A stretch of DNA of 64,000 bases from Desulfomonile tiedjei DSM 6799 (GTDB lineage: Bacteria; Desulfobacterota; Desulfomonilia; Desulfomonilales; Desulfomonilaceae): positions 1,550,001 to 1,614,000 of the forward strand of contig NC_018025.1 in the NCBI RefSeq assembly GCF_000266945.1, given 5' to 3'. The notes under the pieces were generated by a model. The model had not been told where the DNA came from. It saw only the letters and a list, made by a program, of their open reading frames with translations, and did not search any database. The position numbers and the translations under genes were made by a program. Each line of letters starts with the position of its first letter. Within the stretch, counting starts at the first letter, position 1. Positions 25,426 through 33,584 of this stretch are shown piece by piece.

Positions 25426-28400
25426 CTAAACAGTCTCGGGCTGGCTGCTCCGTTTCCTGTCGGTCAAACGTTTCAGTAGAACATACAAAACCGGCGTGAA
25501 GAATATGCCGAGCGCGGTGACGCCGAGCATTCCACCGACCACTGCCGTCCCCAGAGCTTGTCGTCCGGCTGCTCCGGCTCCGGTTGCCAGAGCGAGGGGC
25601 AGCACACCGAAGATGAACGCGAGGGAAGTCATGAGAATCGGCCTAAGCCGAATCGTCGATCCTTCGACGGCTGCCTGTTCGGAACTCATGCCTCCGGCAT
25701 AACGACGGCGGGCAAACTCCACGATGAGGATAGCATTCTTGGCTGCAAGTCCAACAAGAAGTACGAGCCCCACCTGCGTATACAAATTGTTGTCGAAGTT
25801 CCGTATGTACAATGCTGCGATCGCGCCAAGGATCCCAAGAGGAACCACCAGAATTACCGCAAGCGGATCGATCCAACTCTCGTACTGAGCGGCAAGAATC
25901 AACACCACGACCAGGATGGCGAGCGACAGAACAATGCCCATTTCTCCTGAAGTCTTCTTTTCCTGATACGCCATGCCGGTCCACTCGTATCCCATGCCTT
26001 TGGGTAATGTTGTCCCTGCAATTTTTTCAACAATATCAAGGGAAGTCCCGGAGCTTACGCCGGGAACGGATTCTCCGAACACCTTCGCTGATGGAAAGAG
26101 GTTGTAGCGCTCCACGCGCTGCGGTCCGAGAGTATCCTTTATCTGAACAATGGTCCCCAGGGGAACCATCTTGCCCTCACGATTTCTCACCTGGAGCTTG
26201 GCTATGTCTCTTCGTTTCATTCGAAAATCGGTGTCGGCCTGAACAAGAACTTGCCACGTACGCCCGAATTTATTGAAATCATTTACGTACGTAGAGCCCA
26301 GAGAACCTTGCATGGTATCGAATACATTCTGAAGGGGAACCTTGAGCTGCATGGTCTTGGTCCGATCCACTTCAGCGAACACCGTAGGCACTTCGGCCCT
26401 GAATGTCGCGTTTACGTTGCGGAGTTCAGGTCGTGCCCTGGCCGCGTCGGCTATTTCAGTGGCAGCTTTTTCCAGGGCCACCAATCCGAGACTTCCCTTG
26501 TCCTGAACCTGGAGTTCGAAACCGCTGCTCTGACCTGCTCCTCGGATGGGTGGAAGGGAAAAAGGAAAGACTATAGCTTCCTGCATACTGGAGAATTTCC
26601 CGAACAGTTCCCCCATAATGACATTCTTGGTCCTACCTCTCTTTAGCCTGTCACTCCAGTCGGTTAACTCTACGAACCCTCCGCCCTGGTTTGCTCCCAC
26701 CGCGTCAATAATGGACCAACCGGTCAGAAGGTTAAAGTTCCGTACTCCGTCAGTATTCTTGAGAATCTCTGCAACGCTTTGCATGACATTCTTGGTACGG
26801 CCCAGCGAAGCTCCATCCGGTAATTGAGCGTTCACCAGAATAAGTCCGTCATCTTCAGAGGGCACAAATCCTGAGGGGGTTTTCATTAATCCGAAGAAAG
26901 TTACTGCAATGAAAATCCCAAACACTGCGGTACTGATAAACAACCGTCGCACACAGATGGTGACGAGAGACGAGTATTTGTCCGTAAACCACTGAAAACC
27001 GTCATTGAACCATCGAAAAAAGACATTCCGCTTCCCGTCGTGAGGTCGAAGAAACAGCGCGCATAAAGCCGGGCTGAGAGTCAGAGCATTTATCGCGCTG
27101 AACAGAGTCGTAAAGGCAATGGTGAGTGAAAATTGGCGATACAGTTGGCCGGTGATCCCGGTCAGGAATGCTGCAGGTGTGAACACGGCCATGAGAACCA
27201 GCGTTATTCCGATGACAGCACCGGTAATTTGACCCATTGCGCGAATAGTGGCATCTCGTGGAGATAAACCATGTTCACGCATATTTCGTTCCACGTTCTC
27301 GACGACGACAATGGAATCGTCGACAACAATGCCGATGGCCAACACCATCCCGAACAAGGTGATCATGTTGATCGAGTACCCCATGAGAGACATGACTCCA
27401 AATGTTCCCATGAGCGACACGGGGATGGTGATTGCCGGAATTAGAGTCGCACGCCAGTCCTGGAGAAATATGAAGACTACGAGAGAAACCAGGAAAAACG
27501 CTTCCAGCAGCGTCTTGATAACGGCATGAATTGAAGCTCGGACGAATTCCGAAGCATTGTACACAATCGTGTAATCGAGTCCTTCGGGAAAATCCTTCTT
27601 CAATTCTTCCATTGCCGACCGGACGCTGTCCGCGACTTCCAGAGCATTGGCGCCGGGTGATTGAAAAATGACGATGCTCGCGGAAGGAAGCCCTCTAAAG
27701 AAGGAAAGCGTGTCGTACGTTTTCCCTCCGAATTCCACTCGCGCCACGTCTTTGATGCGGGTAATACGGCCGGAATCGCCAGCCTTCACAATGATGTCTT
27801 CAAACTGCTCCGTTTCAGTCAACCGCCCGAGAGTCTGAACGGTAAGCTGAATGTCTTGTCCCTGACGAGCAGGCTGCTGGCCGATTTGCCCCGCGGCTAC
27901 CTGCACGTTTTGCTGTTTGAGTGCATCCAGAACGTCAGCAACGGTGAGATTGTTGTATTGCAGCCGGTTCGGGTCCAGCCATATTCTCATGCCGTAATCT
28001 TTTGTAGGAAAGTATATTACATCTCCGACGCCCTTCACTCTGGCGAGTCGGTCTTTAATATTGATTGTTGCGTAATTGATTATATAGAGGTCGTCATATC
28101 GTTTATCCGGGGAATAGAGTGAAAAAACCGCGACAAAACTGGTGGAACGTTTGTTCGTTGTTACCCCTTGGCGTTGTACGGCTTCGGGAAGCTTGGGCAT
28201 CACGCGGTTTACCCGGTTCTGGACCAGAATAGTGGCCGTATCGGGGTCAGTGCCCAGTTCAAAGGTGACTCTGAGTGTGTACGAGCCGTCAGTGGCACTG
28301 GTGCTGCTCATGTACAGCATGTTTTCCACCCCATTGACTTCCTGCTCAATGGGTGCGGCTACCGTATCGGCTACCACCTGGGGATTCGCTCCCGGATAGG

Positions 28401-28545
28401 ACGCGGTCACCTGGATAACAGGAGGGGTTATGTCCGGATATTCGGAAACGGGAAGCCTGAAAATCGAAATGGCTCCCGCGAGTACGATGAGAATGGAAAT
28501 AACCGAAGCAAATATGGGTCTATCAATAAAAAACCGGCTCAGCAC
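25426..28545 (-). CDS. RND efflux transporter inner-membrane pump (HAE1/AcrB type)
   Basis: 1039 residues, the full length of hydrophobe/amphiphile RND pumps. It begins MLSRFFIDRPIFASVISILI (first transmembrane helix, helical hairpin start). The proton relay is present: Asp pair in GIVVDDSIVVVENVERNM (helix 4) and Lys in GLAAKNAILIVEFA (helix 10). Two large periplasmic loops contain YPDITPPVIQVTASYPGA and typical pore motifs. GTG start with GGAG eight bases before it. It follows the membrane fusion gene by 13 bp, so they form one operon. No outer-membrane TolC-like gene is in the window. Drugs or solvents are the usual substrates; the actual ones are unknown. Confidence 0.95.
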   Translation of the reverse strand: MLSRFFIDRPIFASVISILIVLAGAISIFRLPVSEYPDITPPVIQVTASYPGANPQVVADTVAAPIEQEVNGVENMLYMSSTSATDGSYTLRVTFELGTDPDTATILVQNRVNRVMPKLPEAVQRQGVTTNKRSTSFVAVFSLYSPDKRYDDLYIINYATINIKDRLARVKGVGDVIYFPTKDYGMRIWLDPNRLQYNNLTVADVLDALKQQNVQVAAGQIGQQPARQGQDIQLTVQTLGRLTETEQFEDIIVKAGDSGRITRIKDVARVEFGGKTYDTLSFFRGLPSASIVIFQSPGANALEVADSVRSAMEELKKDFPEGLDYTIVYNASEFVRASIHAVIKTLLEAFFLVSLVVFIFLQDWRATLIPAITIPVSLMGTFGVMSLMGYSINMITLFGMVLAIGIVVDDSIVVVENVERNMREHGLSPRDATIRAMGQITGAVIGITLVLMAVFTPAAFLTGITGQLYRQFSLTIAFTTLFSAINALTLSPALCALFLRPHDGKRNVFFRWFNDGFQWFTDKYSSLVTICVRRLFISTAVFGIFIAVTFFGLMKTPSGFVPSEDDGLILVNAQLPDGASLGRTKNVMQSVAEILKNTDGVRNFNLLTGWSIIDAVGANQGGGFVELTDWSDRLKRGRTKNVIMGELFGKFSSMQEAIVFPFSLPPIRGAGQSSGFELQVQDKGSLGLVALEKAATEIADAARARPELRNVNATFRAEVPTVFAEVDRTKTMQLKVPLQNVFDTMQGSLGSTYVNDFNKFGRTWQVLVQADTDFRMKRRDIAKLQVRNREGKMVPLGTIVQIKDTLGPQRVERYNLFPSAKVFGESVPGVSSGTSLDIVEKIAGTTLPKGMGYEWTGMAYQEKKTSGEMGIVLSLAILVVVLILAAQYESWIDPLAVILVVPLGILGAIAALYIRNFDNNLYTQVGLVLLVGLAAKNAILIVEFARRRYAGGMSSEQAAVEGSTIRLRPILMTSLAFIFGVLPLALATGAGAAGRQALGTAVVGGMLGVTALGIFFTPVLYVLLKRLTDRKRSSQPETV

Positions 28546-28558
28546 AGGCGATACTCCA

Positions 28559-29752
28559 TTAATTTCTCAGCAATTCCGGGTAAGCTGCAGCAGCATTCGA
28601 GATGTGAAGTTGCGACTGCGATCCTTTCACCATCGTACCTGGACGGGCCCGCTGCAGCCCATTTATAATCACCCGATCTTTTTGATTCAAACCTGACTCG
28701 ATAACGCGAAATTCTTGCACCGATTCCGCAGTCCTGACCCTTCTCACTTCTACGGTGTCTTGATCGTTGCATACGAGTACATATTTTCCGGCCTGATCGG
28801 TAAACACCGCCATATCGGGAACAAGCAGAGCTTTCCTGGTCTGAGCCGGGATCCTCAAACGAGCGAACATTCCAGGAAATAGGATTCCGTCCTCATTGGG
28901 AAAAACTGCTCTCATCTGGATGGTCCCCGTGGAGGAATCCAGTCTCACATCCGTGTAATCCAGCTTTCCTCTGTGAGGATAGCCATTCTCGTCCGCGAGG
29001 CCCATAGTTACGGGAACTTCCTCCCTTGGAGCATGTGTAAGAACCACATTCGGATTGTCCCGCCTGAAGGTGCGAATGAGGCGGAGCAGGTCGGCCTCGC
29101 TCATGTTGAAATACACGTACACGAAGTGGTCGTTCACTATACTGGCCAGCAACGTGTTCTCGTTAGCTCCCACCAGATTTCCCACATCCAGCATGTTCCG
29201 GCTCACCCGCCCGGAAATGGGGCTGACCACACTCGTGTAATCCAGTTCCAATTTTGCCGCTTCCAGGTTTGCTTTGGCTCGTTCCAGTTCCGCCTTGGCC
29301 ATATCGCGTGCGGCCTTTACATCGTCGATCTTGAGCTGAGCGACAACTTCCTTGGTTCCGAGATTACTATATTTCTCCAATTCGATTTCCCGGATGCGCA
29401 ACGCTGCCTTCTGAGTATCCACCGCAGCCTGAGCTTGTTCTACCTTTGCTCTGTAGGGACGCGGATCGATGACAAAGAGAAGATCGCCGGAATTCACACG
29501 AGCACGAGGTTCAAAATGAATGCTGTTCAGATAGCCTGATACCCTGGCTCGCACGTCCACGGACTCAATGGCCGCGGTTGTACCGGTATATTCCATATAC
29601 TGTGTTACATCGTCCCGCGCGGGATGGCTCCAGGTCACCTCAGGAAGAGGCGGGGGACCCTGAGTTTTGGGTTGTTGACCGCAGCCCGCGACCAGCACCA
29701 GTACTGCCATCACTAACAAGCTACTCCGGTACGCTGCATTCAAAAATCTCAT
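28559..29752 (-). CDS. RND efflux membrane fusion lipoprotein (AcrA type)
   Basis: 397 residues. The signal peptide ends in LVLVAGC, so Cys24 is the lipidation site of a periplasmic lipoprotein. PEVTWSHPARDDVTQYMEYT and VRARVSGYLNSIHFEPRARV form the first half of the lipoyl-like domain, a coiled hairpin follows (about 95-165), and VVSPISGRVSRNMLDVGNLV closes it. The C-terminal beta barrel includes VFPNEDGILFPGMFARLRIP. It bridges the RND pump to an outer-membrane channel. AGAGGAATGGCAG precedes the ATG. First gene of the pump operon, downstream of a palindrome that may be the TetR operator. Confidence 0.94.
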   Translation of the reverse strand: MRFLNAAYRSSLLVMAVLVLVAGCGQQPKTQGPPPLPEVTWSHPARDDVTQYMEYTGTTAAIESVDVRARVSGYLNSIHFEPRARVNSGDLLFVIDPRPYRAKVEQAQAAVDTQKAALRIREIELEKYSNLGTKEVVAQLKIDDVKAARDMAKAELERAKANLEAAKLELDYTSVVSPISGRVSRNMLDVGNLVGANENTLLASIVNDHFVYVYFNMSEADLLRLIRTFRRDNPNVVLTHAPREEVPVTMGLADENGYPHRGKLDYTDVRLDSSTGTIQMRAVFPNEDGILFPGMFARLRIPAQTRKALLVPDMAVFTDQAGKYVLVCNDQDTVEVRRVRTAESVQEFRVIESGLNQKDRVIINGLQRARPGTMVKGSQSQLHISNAAAAYPELLRN

Positions 29753-29810
29753 CTGCCATTCCTCTGAGAAAAAAACGAGTTCTGAACTGAATAGGTCAGC
29801 TCAAGCTTTG

Positions 29811-29831
29811 GCCGATTCAATGAGAATCGGC
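29811..29831. promoter_or_regulatory. Candidate TetR operator upstream of the efflux operon
   Basis: A perfect inverted repeat GCCGATTC-N5-GAATCGGC lies 58 bp upstream of the membrane-fusion ATG and just after the end of the tetR gene. Size and symmetry fit a dimeric TetR-family binding site. It could alternatively be a weak transcript-end hairpin of tetR, but it has no T tract on the minus strand. Confidence 0.5.
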
Positions 29832-29861
29832 TCGTGCACATACGGTAAACTGAACCCGCGT

Positions 29862-30524
29862 TCAAATGTCACCGTTCCTGTGCAGAACGGTTCTGACATG
29901 ACCGAGAATGGTGTTGCGAATTGCATTCACTTCCTCTTCCCCGTAATGAGTCCAGTTTAGATTCCGACGGATCAATGCACGGGAAATGTGAAACGTGAGC
30001 AATTGCCCCATTAAAGCGAAGGTACGCACCTTAACTTCCGGATCGTTTTCGGAAGCTCCGGAAGCCGTACTGACAAGCCGAAAACAGCAGTCGAACATCG
30101 GACCGAGAAATCCATCGTACAATATATCGAAAGCTTCTGTCGGCTCCATCTGTTCGCGAATCACGATGCTTAGCCATTTCTGTGTCTGGGGCGATCCAAG
30201 GAATTGGCTGATCATGAAATCTATGAGATCGCAGAAAAGTTGGATTCCCTGCTCTCGAGAGGGATTTTCCCGCAATTGTATTTCGATCTCGTTAAGGCGC
30301 GGTTTCACGAGAGACCCTACCTCCACGGCAATTGAGCGAACAACTTGGCGATACAGGCCTTCTTTGCCACCGAAATAATACTGAATGGCCGATAGGTTTA
30401 CTTGCGCCCGGTTCGTGAGCATCCGGGTGCTCGCACCGTCAAAACTGAATTTCCCGAAAAGATCCAGCCCTGCGTCCATGAGGCGCTGCTTGGCATCCGA
30501 TGTATGTTTGTGGTTTCTGCGCAT
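29862..30524 (-). CDS. TetR-family transcriptional regulator of the efflux operon
   Basis: 220 residues. The N-terminal helix-turn-helix (about 12-60: AKQRLMDAGLDLFGKFSFDG, then TRMLTNRAQVNLSAIQYYFG) is a standard TetR fold. The C-terminal ligand domain (about 75-215) resembles the CerR/DUF1956-type ligand domain. It precedes the RND genes in the same orientation, the usual arrangement for a local efflux repressor. It likely binds the palindrome at 29811-29831 and is released by a toxic ligand; this is inferred. The ribosome site before the ATG is weak. Confidence 0.9.
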   Translation of the reverse strand: MRRNHKHTSDAKQRLMDAGLDLFGKFSFDGASTRMLTNRAQVNLSAIQYYFGGKEGLYRQVVRSIAVEVGSLVKPRLNEIEIQLRENPSREQGIQLFCDLIDFMISQFLGSPQTQKWLSIVIREQMEPTEAFDILYDGFLGPMFDCCFRLVSTASGASENDPEVKVRTFALMGQLLTFHISRALIRRNLNWTHYGEEEVNAIRNTILGHVRTVLHRNGDI

Positions 30525-30769
30525 TGTTCAAATTCCCAGCAAGATCTAACAACATGATAGATGGTAATCCTCTGAGGGTATTAAGTCAATCGTTTGTTTT
30601 AAAATAGCTGGTTCGGGCGGGAGAATGGATGAATGCAAGCTATTGGGAGATCTCTCATGCACAGTGGAGTGAGGATGAGGATATGGTGAGTGATCGATCT
30701 CTGCCCCTGTTCCAGGATAGCTCCCTTAAAAGCATCGGAACGGTCCATTCAGCAATTGCATGAAATGTT

Positions 30770-30854
30770 GTCATTGCGAGGAGCATAGCGACGTGGCAAT
30801 CTCCAGACTCAGGAGCCGCATTTCAGGCGATTGCTTCGCTTCGCTCGCAATGAC
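30770..30854. repeat. Repeat family D, complete inverted pair
   Basis: GTCATTGCGAGGAGCATAGC on the left and GCTTCGCTTCGCTCGCAATGAC on the right enclose CGTGGCAATCTCC and a short centre, an 85-bp palindromic element of a widespread type. It is the only recognisable content of the 612-bp gap 30525-31136; the rest shows no supported gene or RNA. Confidence 0.8.
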
Positions 30855-31136
30855 AGGTGTTATAGGTCTCACTGCTCGAGAGGACCCGAAAGATTCTCGT
30901 TATTCACTATCCAGTCAGTCTGCCGTCCGTCTTCCTGCTTTTTACAGCCAATACATTTAATGACTTTTGACGCAGCCGCTAAATTGCCAGCCTATTTTCA
31001 GATGCTCGTCCGGAACAAACGATAAAAATAAGCAAAGTTAACGACTATCATTCCCCTCTCATCAAAATCGAGATGTTGATCGCTACCCCTGTTCGGGGAT
31101 TGCTCCTGAACAGGGGATTCAAAGCGGAAAGGCGAA

Positions 31137-31421
31137 TCATTCTTCATACATGGTGTTTACGATCTTTTGTACGTCGTCTATCAGGTTCTGTTGACTATGG
31201 TCCGGGACATTGATCCTGGTGACATCAGGTGTCTTTTGCTTGGAAACCATGTGAACGAGCATTAAATGTTTTTCTTTTGCAACCACAACGAATTTTGACC
31301 GACTACGATCCAACGTGCATACCCATTCTTCTCCTGAGACCCTGATGGACGGCTTGATTCCTTCTGCCTTCGCTGACTCGAATTCAGAGCGTATTCGGTC
31401 CAGAGCTTCGTTCAGAGTCAT
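31137..31421 (-). CDS. Hypothetical protein
   Basis: 94 residues from the ATG at 31421 (MTLNEALDRIRSEFESAKAE), chosen because AAAGGAG lies seven bases upstream; an ATG two codons earlier is too close. A predicted N-terminal helix is followed by beta-rich sequence (RVSGEEWVCTLDRSRSKFVV, EKHLMLVHMVS) and a final helix (NLIDDVQKIVNTMYEE). I do not recognise the family. It is isolated between repeats. Confidence 0.55.
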   Translation of the reverse strand: MTLNEALDRIRSEFESAKAEGIKPSIRVSGEEWVCTLDRSRSKFVVVAKEKHLMLVHMVSKQKTPDVTRINVPDHSQQNLIDDVQKIVNTMYEE

Positions 31422-31689
31422 GGGCATCTCCTTTGTTGTCGGTTATGCCTTCATAGTAAAATTAATGCATTCTGCAACAACCGACATGAACGCCATGACA
31501 GCCAAAGGGCAATTCCGGATCAATTTAAGAACTCACAAACCCGCTCTCTCTATCATCATTGAAATCCTGCAATTTCCTCTATCGTCTCGACGTCACAACT
31601 ATGTAAGTATTCTGAAAATTTTCTGTGTTCCATTTGTGACCGCTCTCTTACGGACTTACGATCAAGATAGGTCTCATTTGAGGCGACAG

Positions 31690-31781
31690 CACGGACCTGC
31701 AGGGCAGGTCCGTGGCACCCAAAACCGTCATCGAGCCCTGAGACCCAAGGGGTGCCACTGACCTGCGCAGTCAGGTCAGTG
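31690..31781. repeat. Double-hairpin palindromic element
   Basis: Three nested pairings: CACGGACCTGC-AGG-GCAGGTCCGTG (31690-31714), CACTGACCTG-N6-CAGGTCAGTG (31756-31781), and GTGGCACCC (31712-31720) with GGGTGCCAC (31750-31758). The two hairpins are similar to each other and flank the third stem. The rest of the interval 31422-31842 has no supported gene. Confidence 0.75.
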
Positions 31782-31842
31782 CATTAGCATCTTGAATGCA
31801 AAATCGTATCACGCATGATTCCTTCTACAAGGTAAACGCTTT

Positions 31843-32568
31843 CTAAGCCCCTATGACGGATTGACGCGATTCTTCATCTCCAACGGCTCTGTTCAAACGG
31901 ATGTTTCCGGCATCTCCGTAGCCTTTGGAGAATGCATAGGAACTCACGGTCCTTCGCCTGGAGTATTCGTTTCTCAGATGAGAAAAGGTAGTTCTCATGT
32001 AATCGTGAATTATCTGTTCTTTGGCCAAAACTAATTCCTTGCACCCATTTCTCTCTGCCGCGCGAATTCCTGCAGTCTGCTTCTCGAATCTTTCGCCTAT
32101 CCGTTTAACCGCTCCGTCCAGGTAGGCAAACCTCAGAGACGCTGCGCTCCAACCGCGACTGACTCGTTTGAGTTCCGGAAGCGCTCTTTCGACAAGTCTG
32201 TTGAGTTCTCGATAGAGAAAACGGAACGTGTACAATGCCACTTCAGTGTCGGTTCCAGTGCCGATGAAGGTCAGGACAGGAGCAGCACCTTGGCGGCGGC
32301 GAATCACATGTTCGCATTCAAATCCCTGGGATACGTGAATCAGAAGACCTTTCATCCAATTCCTGAGGACTTTTCCAACGGTGATCGACTGTTCCTTCAC
32401 ATTGAGATTGTTACTTATTTCTTCAGTCGACAAATCGGCCATGCCCAAATTGTACCTGGCGAGAAGTTCCCTTGCCTTTGCTGCGGCAAGAGCGGCCTCG
32501 TTCTCATTGGGCGAGTGGGACAGTTCGAACAGTTTTCGAACCTTTGAAAGTACCTCTTCTTTGGTCAT
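31843..32568 (-). CDS. DUF2786 domain protein
   Basis: 241 residues. The N-terminal 45 residues (EEVLSKVRKLFELS, ENEAALAAAKARELLARYNL) are a clear DUF2786 motif. The remainder (about 60-200) is helix-rich and basic, with FIGTGTDTEVALYTFRFLYR. Proteins of this type occur in phages and plasmids as well as chromosomes; function is unknown. TAGGAACGT precedes the ATG. It stands alone between repeats, so transfer is possible but not shown. Confidence 0.75.
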   Translation of the reverse strand: MTKEEVLSKVRKLFELSHSPNENEAALAAAKARELLARYNLGMADLSTEEISNNLNVKEQSITVGKVLRNWMKGLLIHVSQGFECEHVIRRRQGAAPVLTFIGTGTDTEVALYTFRFLYRELNRLVERALPELKRVSRGWSAASLRFAYLDGAVKRIGERFEKQTAGIRAAERNGCKELVLAKEQIIHDYMRTTFSHLRNEYSRRRTVSSYAFSKGYGDAGNIRLNRAVGDEESRQSVIGA

Positions 32569-32709
32569 ACGTTCCTATAACCCTCTTTCACAGGATGCAT
32601 TCAAGAACGAGGGAAGCTGTTACCGCGACAGGAAGAGGCGGTCAAGCTATTTTTCTCGGTGGCGGGTACGCATTCAAGTACGCGAACGTCACTCTGGGGG
32701 AGATTATGC

Positions 32710-32840
32710 CGATTCGCTTTTCTTTTCATAATTTGGGAGGCTGGAGGTATCCTTCGCTCCGAACGACGCAAAGGCGTCTAATCACTCCGCTCGGGACACC
32801 CCAGCTTCACCATGTCATGTGCATAATTGCGAATGGTATT
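32710..32840 (-). repeat. Dispersed repeat family A, copy 2
   Basis: Inverted relative to copy 1 at 15948-16080 and closely similar over about 130 bp: GCGGAGTGAT, TTTGCGTCGT and GGAGCGAAGGATACCTC are shared. It ends six bases before the 3' end of the next gene (stop at 32846), so it may supply that transcript's 3' end. Confidence 0.85.
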
Positions 32841-32845
32841 AGACG

Positions 32846-33274
32846 TCATTTTATGAAGTATCCGGAAATTCTCCACTTTCCGTCTTTATCTTTCATGGGA
32901 GTTACCGTTTCGACCGCGGATTTCTTATTTTGGAAAGAAGTATTGAACTGAATTACGACGTACTCTCCATCCGGTGCTCCCGGAAGGGTTCGCGTGTACT
33001 TTGCCATGGCTTTTGTGCGGGAAAGCAATTTCCCTAAAGGTTTTCTCACCACATCCAGGGATTTGGTCCATTGATCTCGTGCTACGGCATTCTTGAAGAA
33101 TGTAGCTGCTTCTGTCCAACTTCTTTCGTAATCTCCGGCATCGACCAGAGCCAACCAGGTTTCGGCTGCTTTAACGGCTTCAGTTTCCGAACTCGCATCT
33201 GCAGCCAAAAACTCCGGCACTCCCAGGAGAAAGAAAGCGCAGAGTATGAGCCATCGATAGCTGTGCCTTCTCAT
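32846..33274 (-). CDS. Exported DUF4019 protein
   Basis: 142 residues from the ATG at 33274 (MRRHSYRWLILCAFFLLGVP), which has GGAGAG upstream and gives a clean Sec signal peptide cleaved near residue 23; the frame runs further upstream without such a signal. The mature part (AAETWLALVDAGDYERSWTE, FNTSFQNKKSAVETVTPMKD, DGKWRISGYFIK) matches DUF4019, a small NTF2-like periplasmic family of unknown function. Family A repeat copy 2 follows immediately. No functional link to neighbours is visible. Confidence 0.78.
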   Translation of the reverse strand: MRRHSYRWLILCAFFLLGVPEFLAADASSETEAVKAAETWLALVDAGDYERSWTEAATFFKNAVARDQWTKSLDVVRKPLGKLLSRTKAMAKYTRTLPGAPDGEYVVIQFNTSFQNKKSAVETVTPMKDKDGKWRISGYFIK

Positions 33275-33584
33275 CACTCTCTCCACTCGAACTGAAATAG
33301 AATCCATATGCTTGAAGGGCATGCTATCAAAACGTATCCTCATTAGCACGCCTTTTCTGCATGTAGTAAAACAGTCGGCATCAGGTACGATAAAAGGGTT
33401 GTATTTCATGTGAGAAGATTCCAGCTCTCTACACTGTATGTTCAAGTATCTCCGGCACCTGCTTCAAGAAGTGGACTATAACACGTAACTAATGTAATTC
33501 TTGCGGCAAGCTCTTTCGCGGTCTATAGTGAAGAGCTATATTGAAGGAAACGTCAGGTCCCCTGAGTCAAACGGAGAATCGTCA

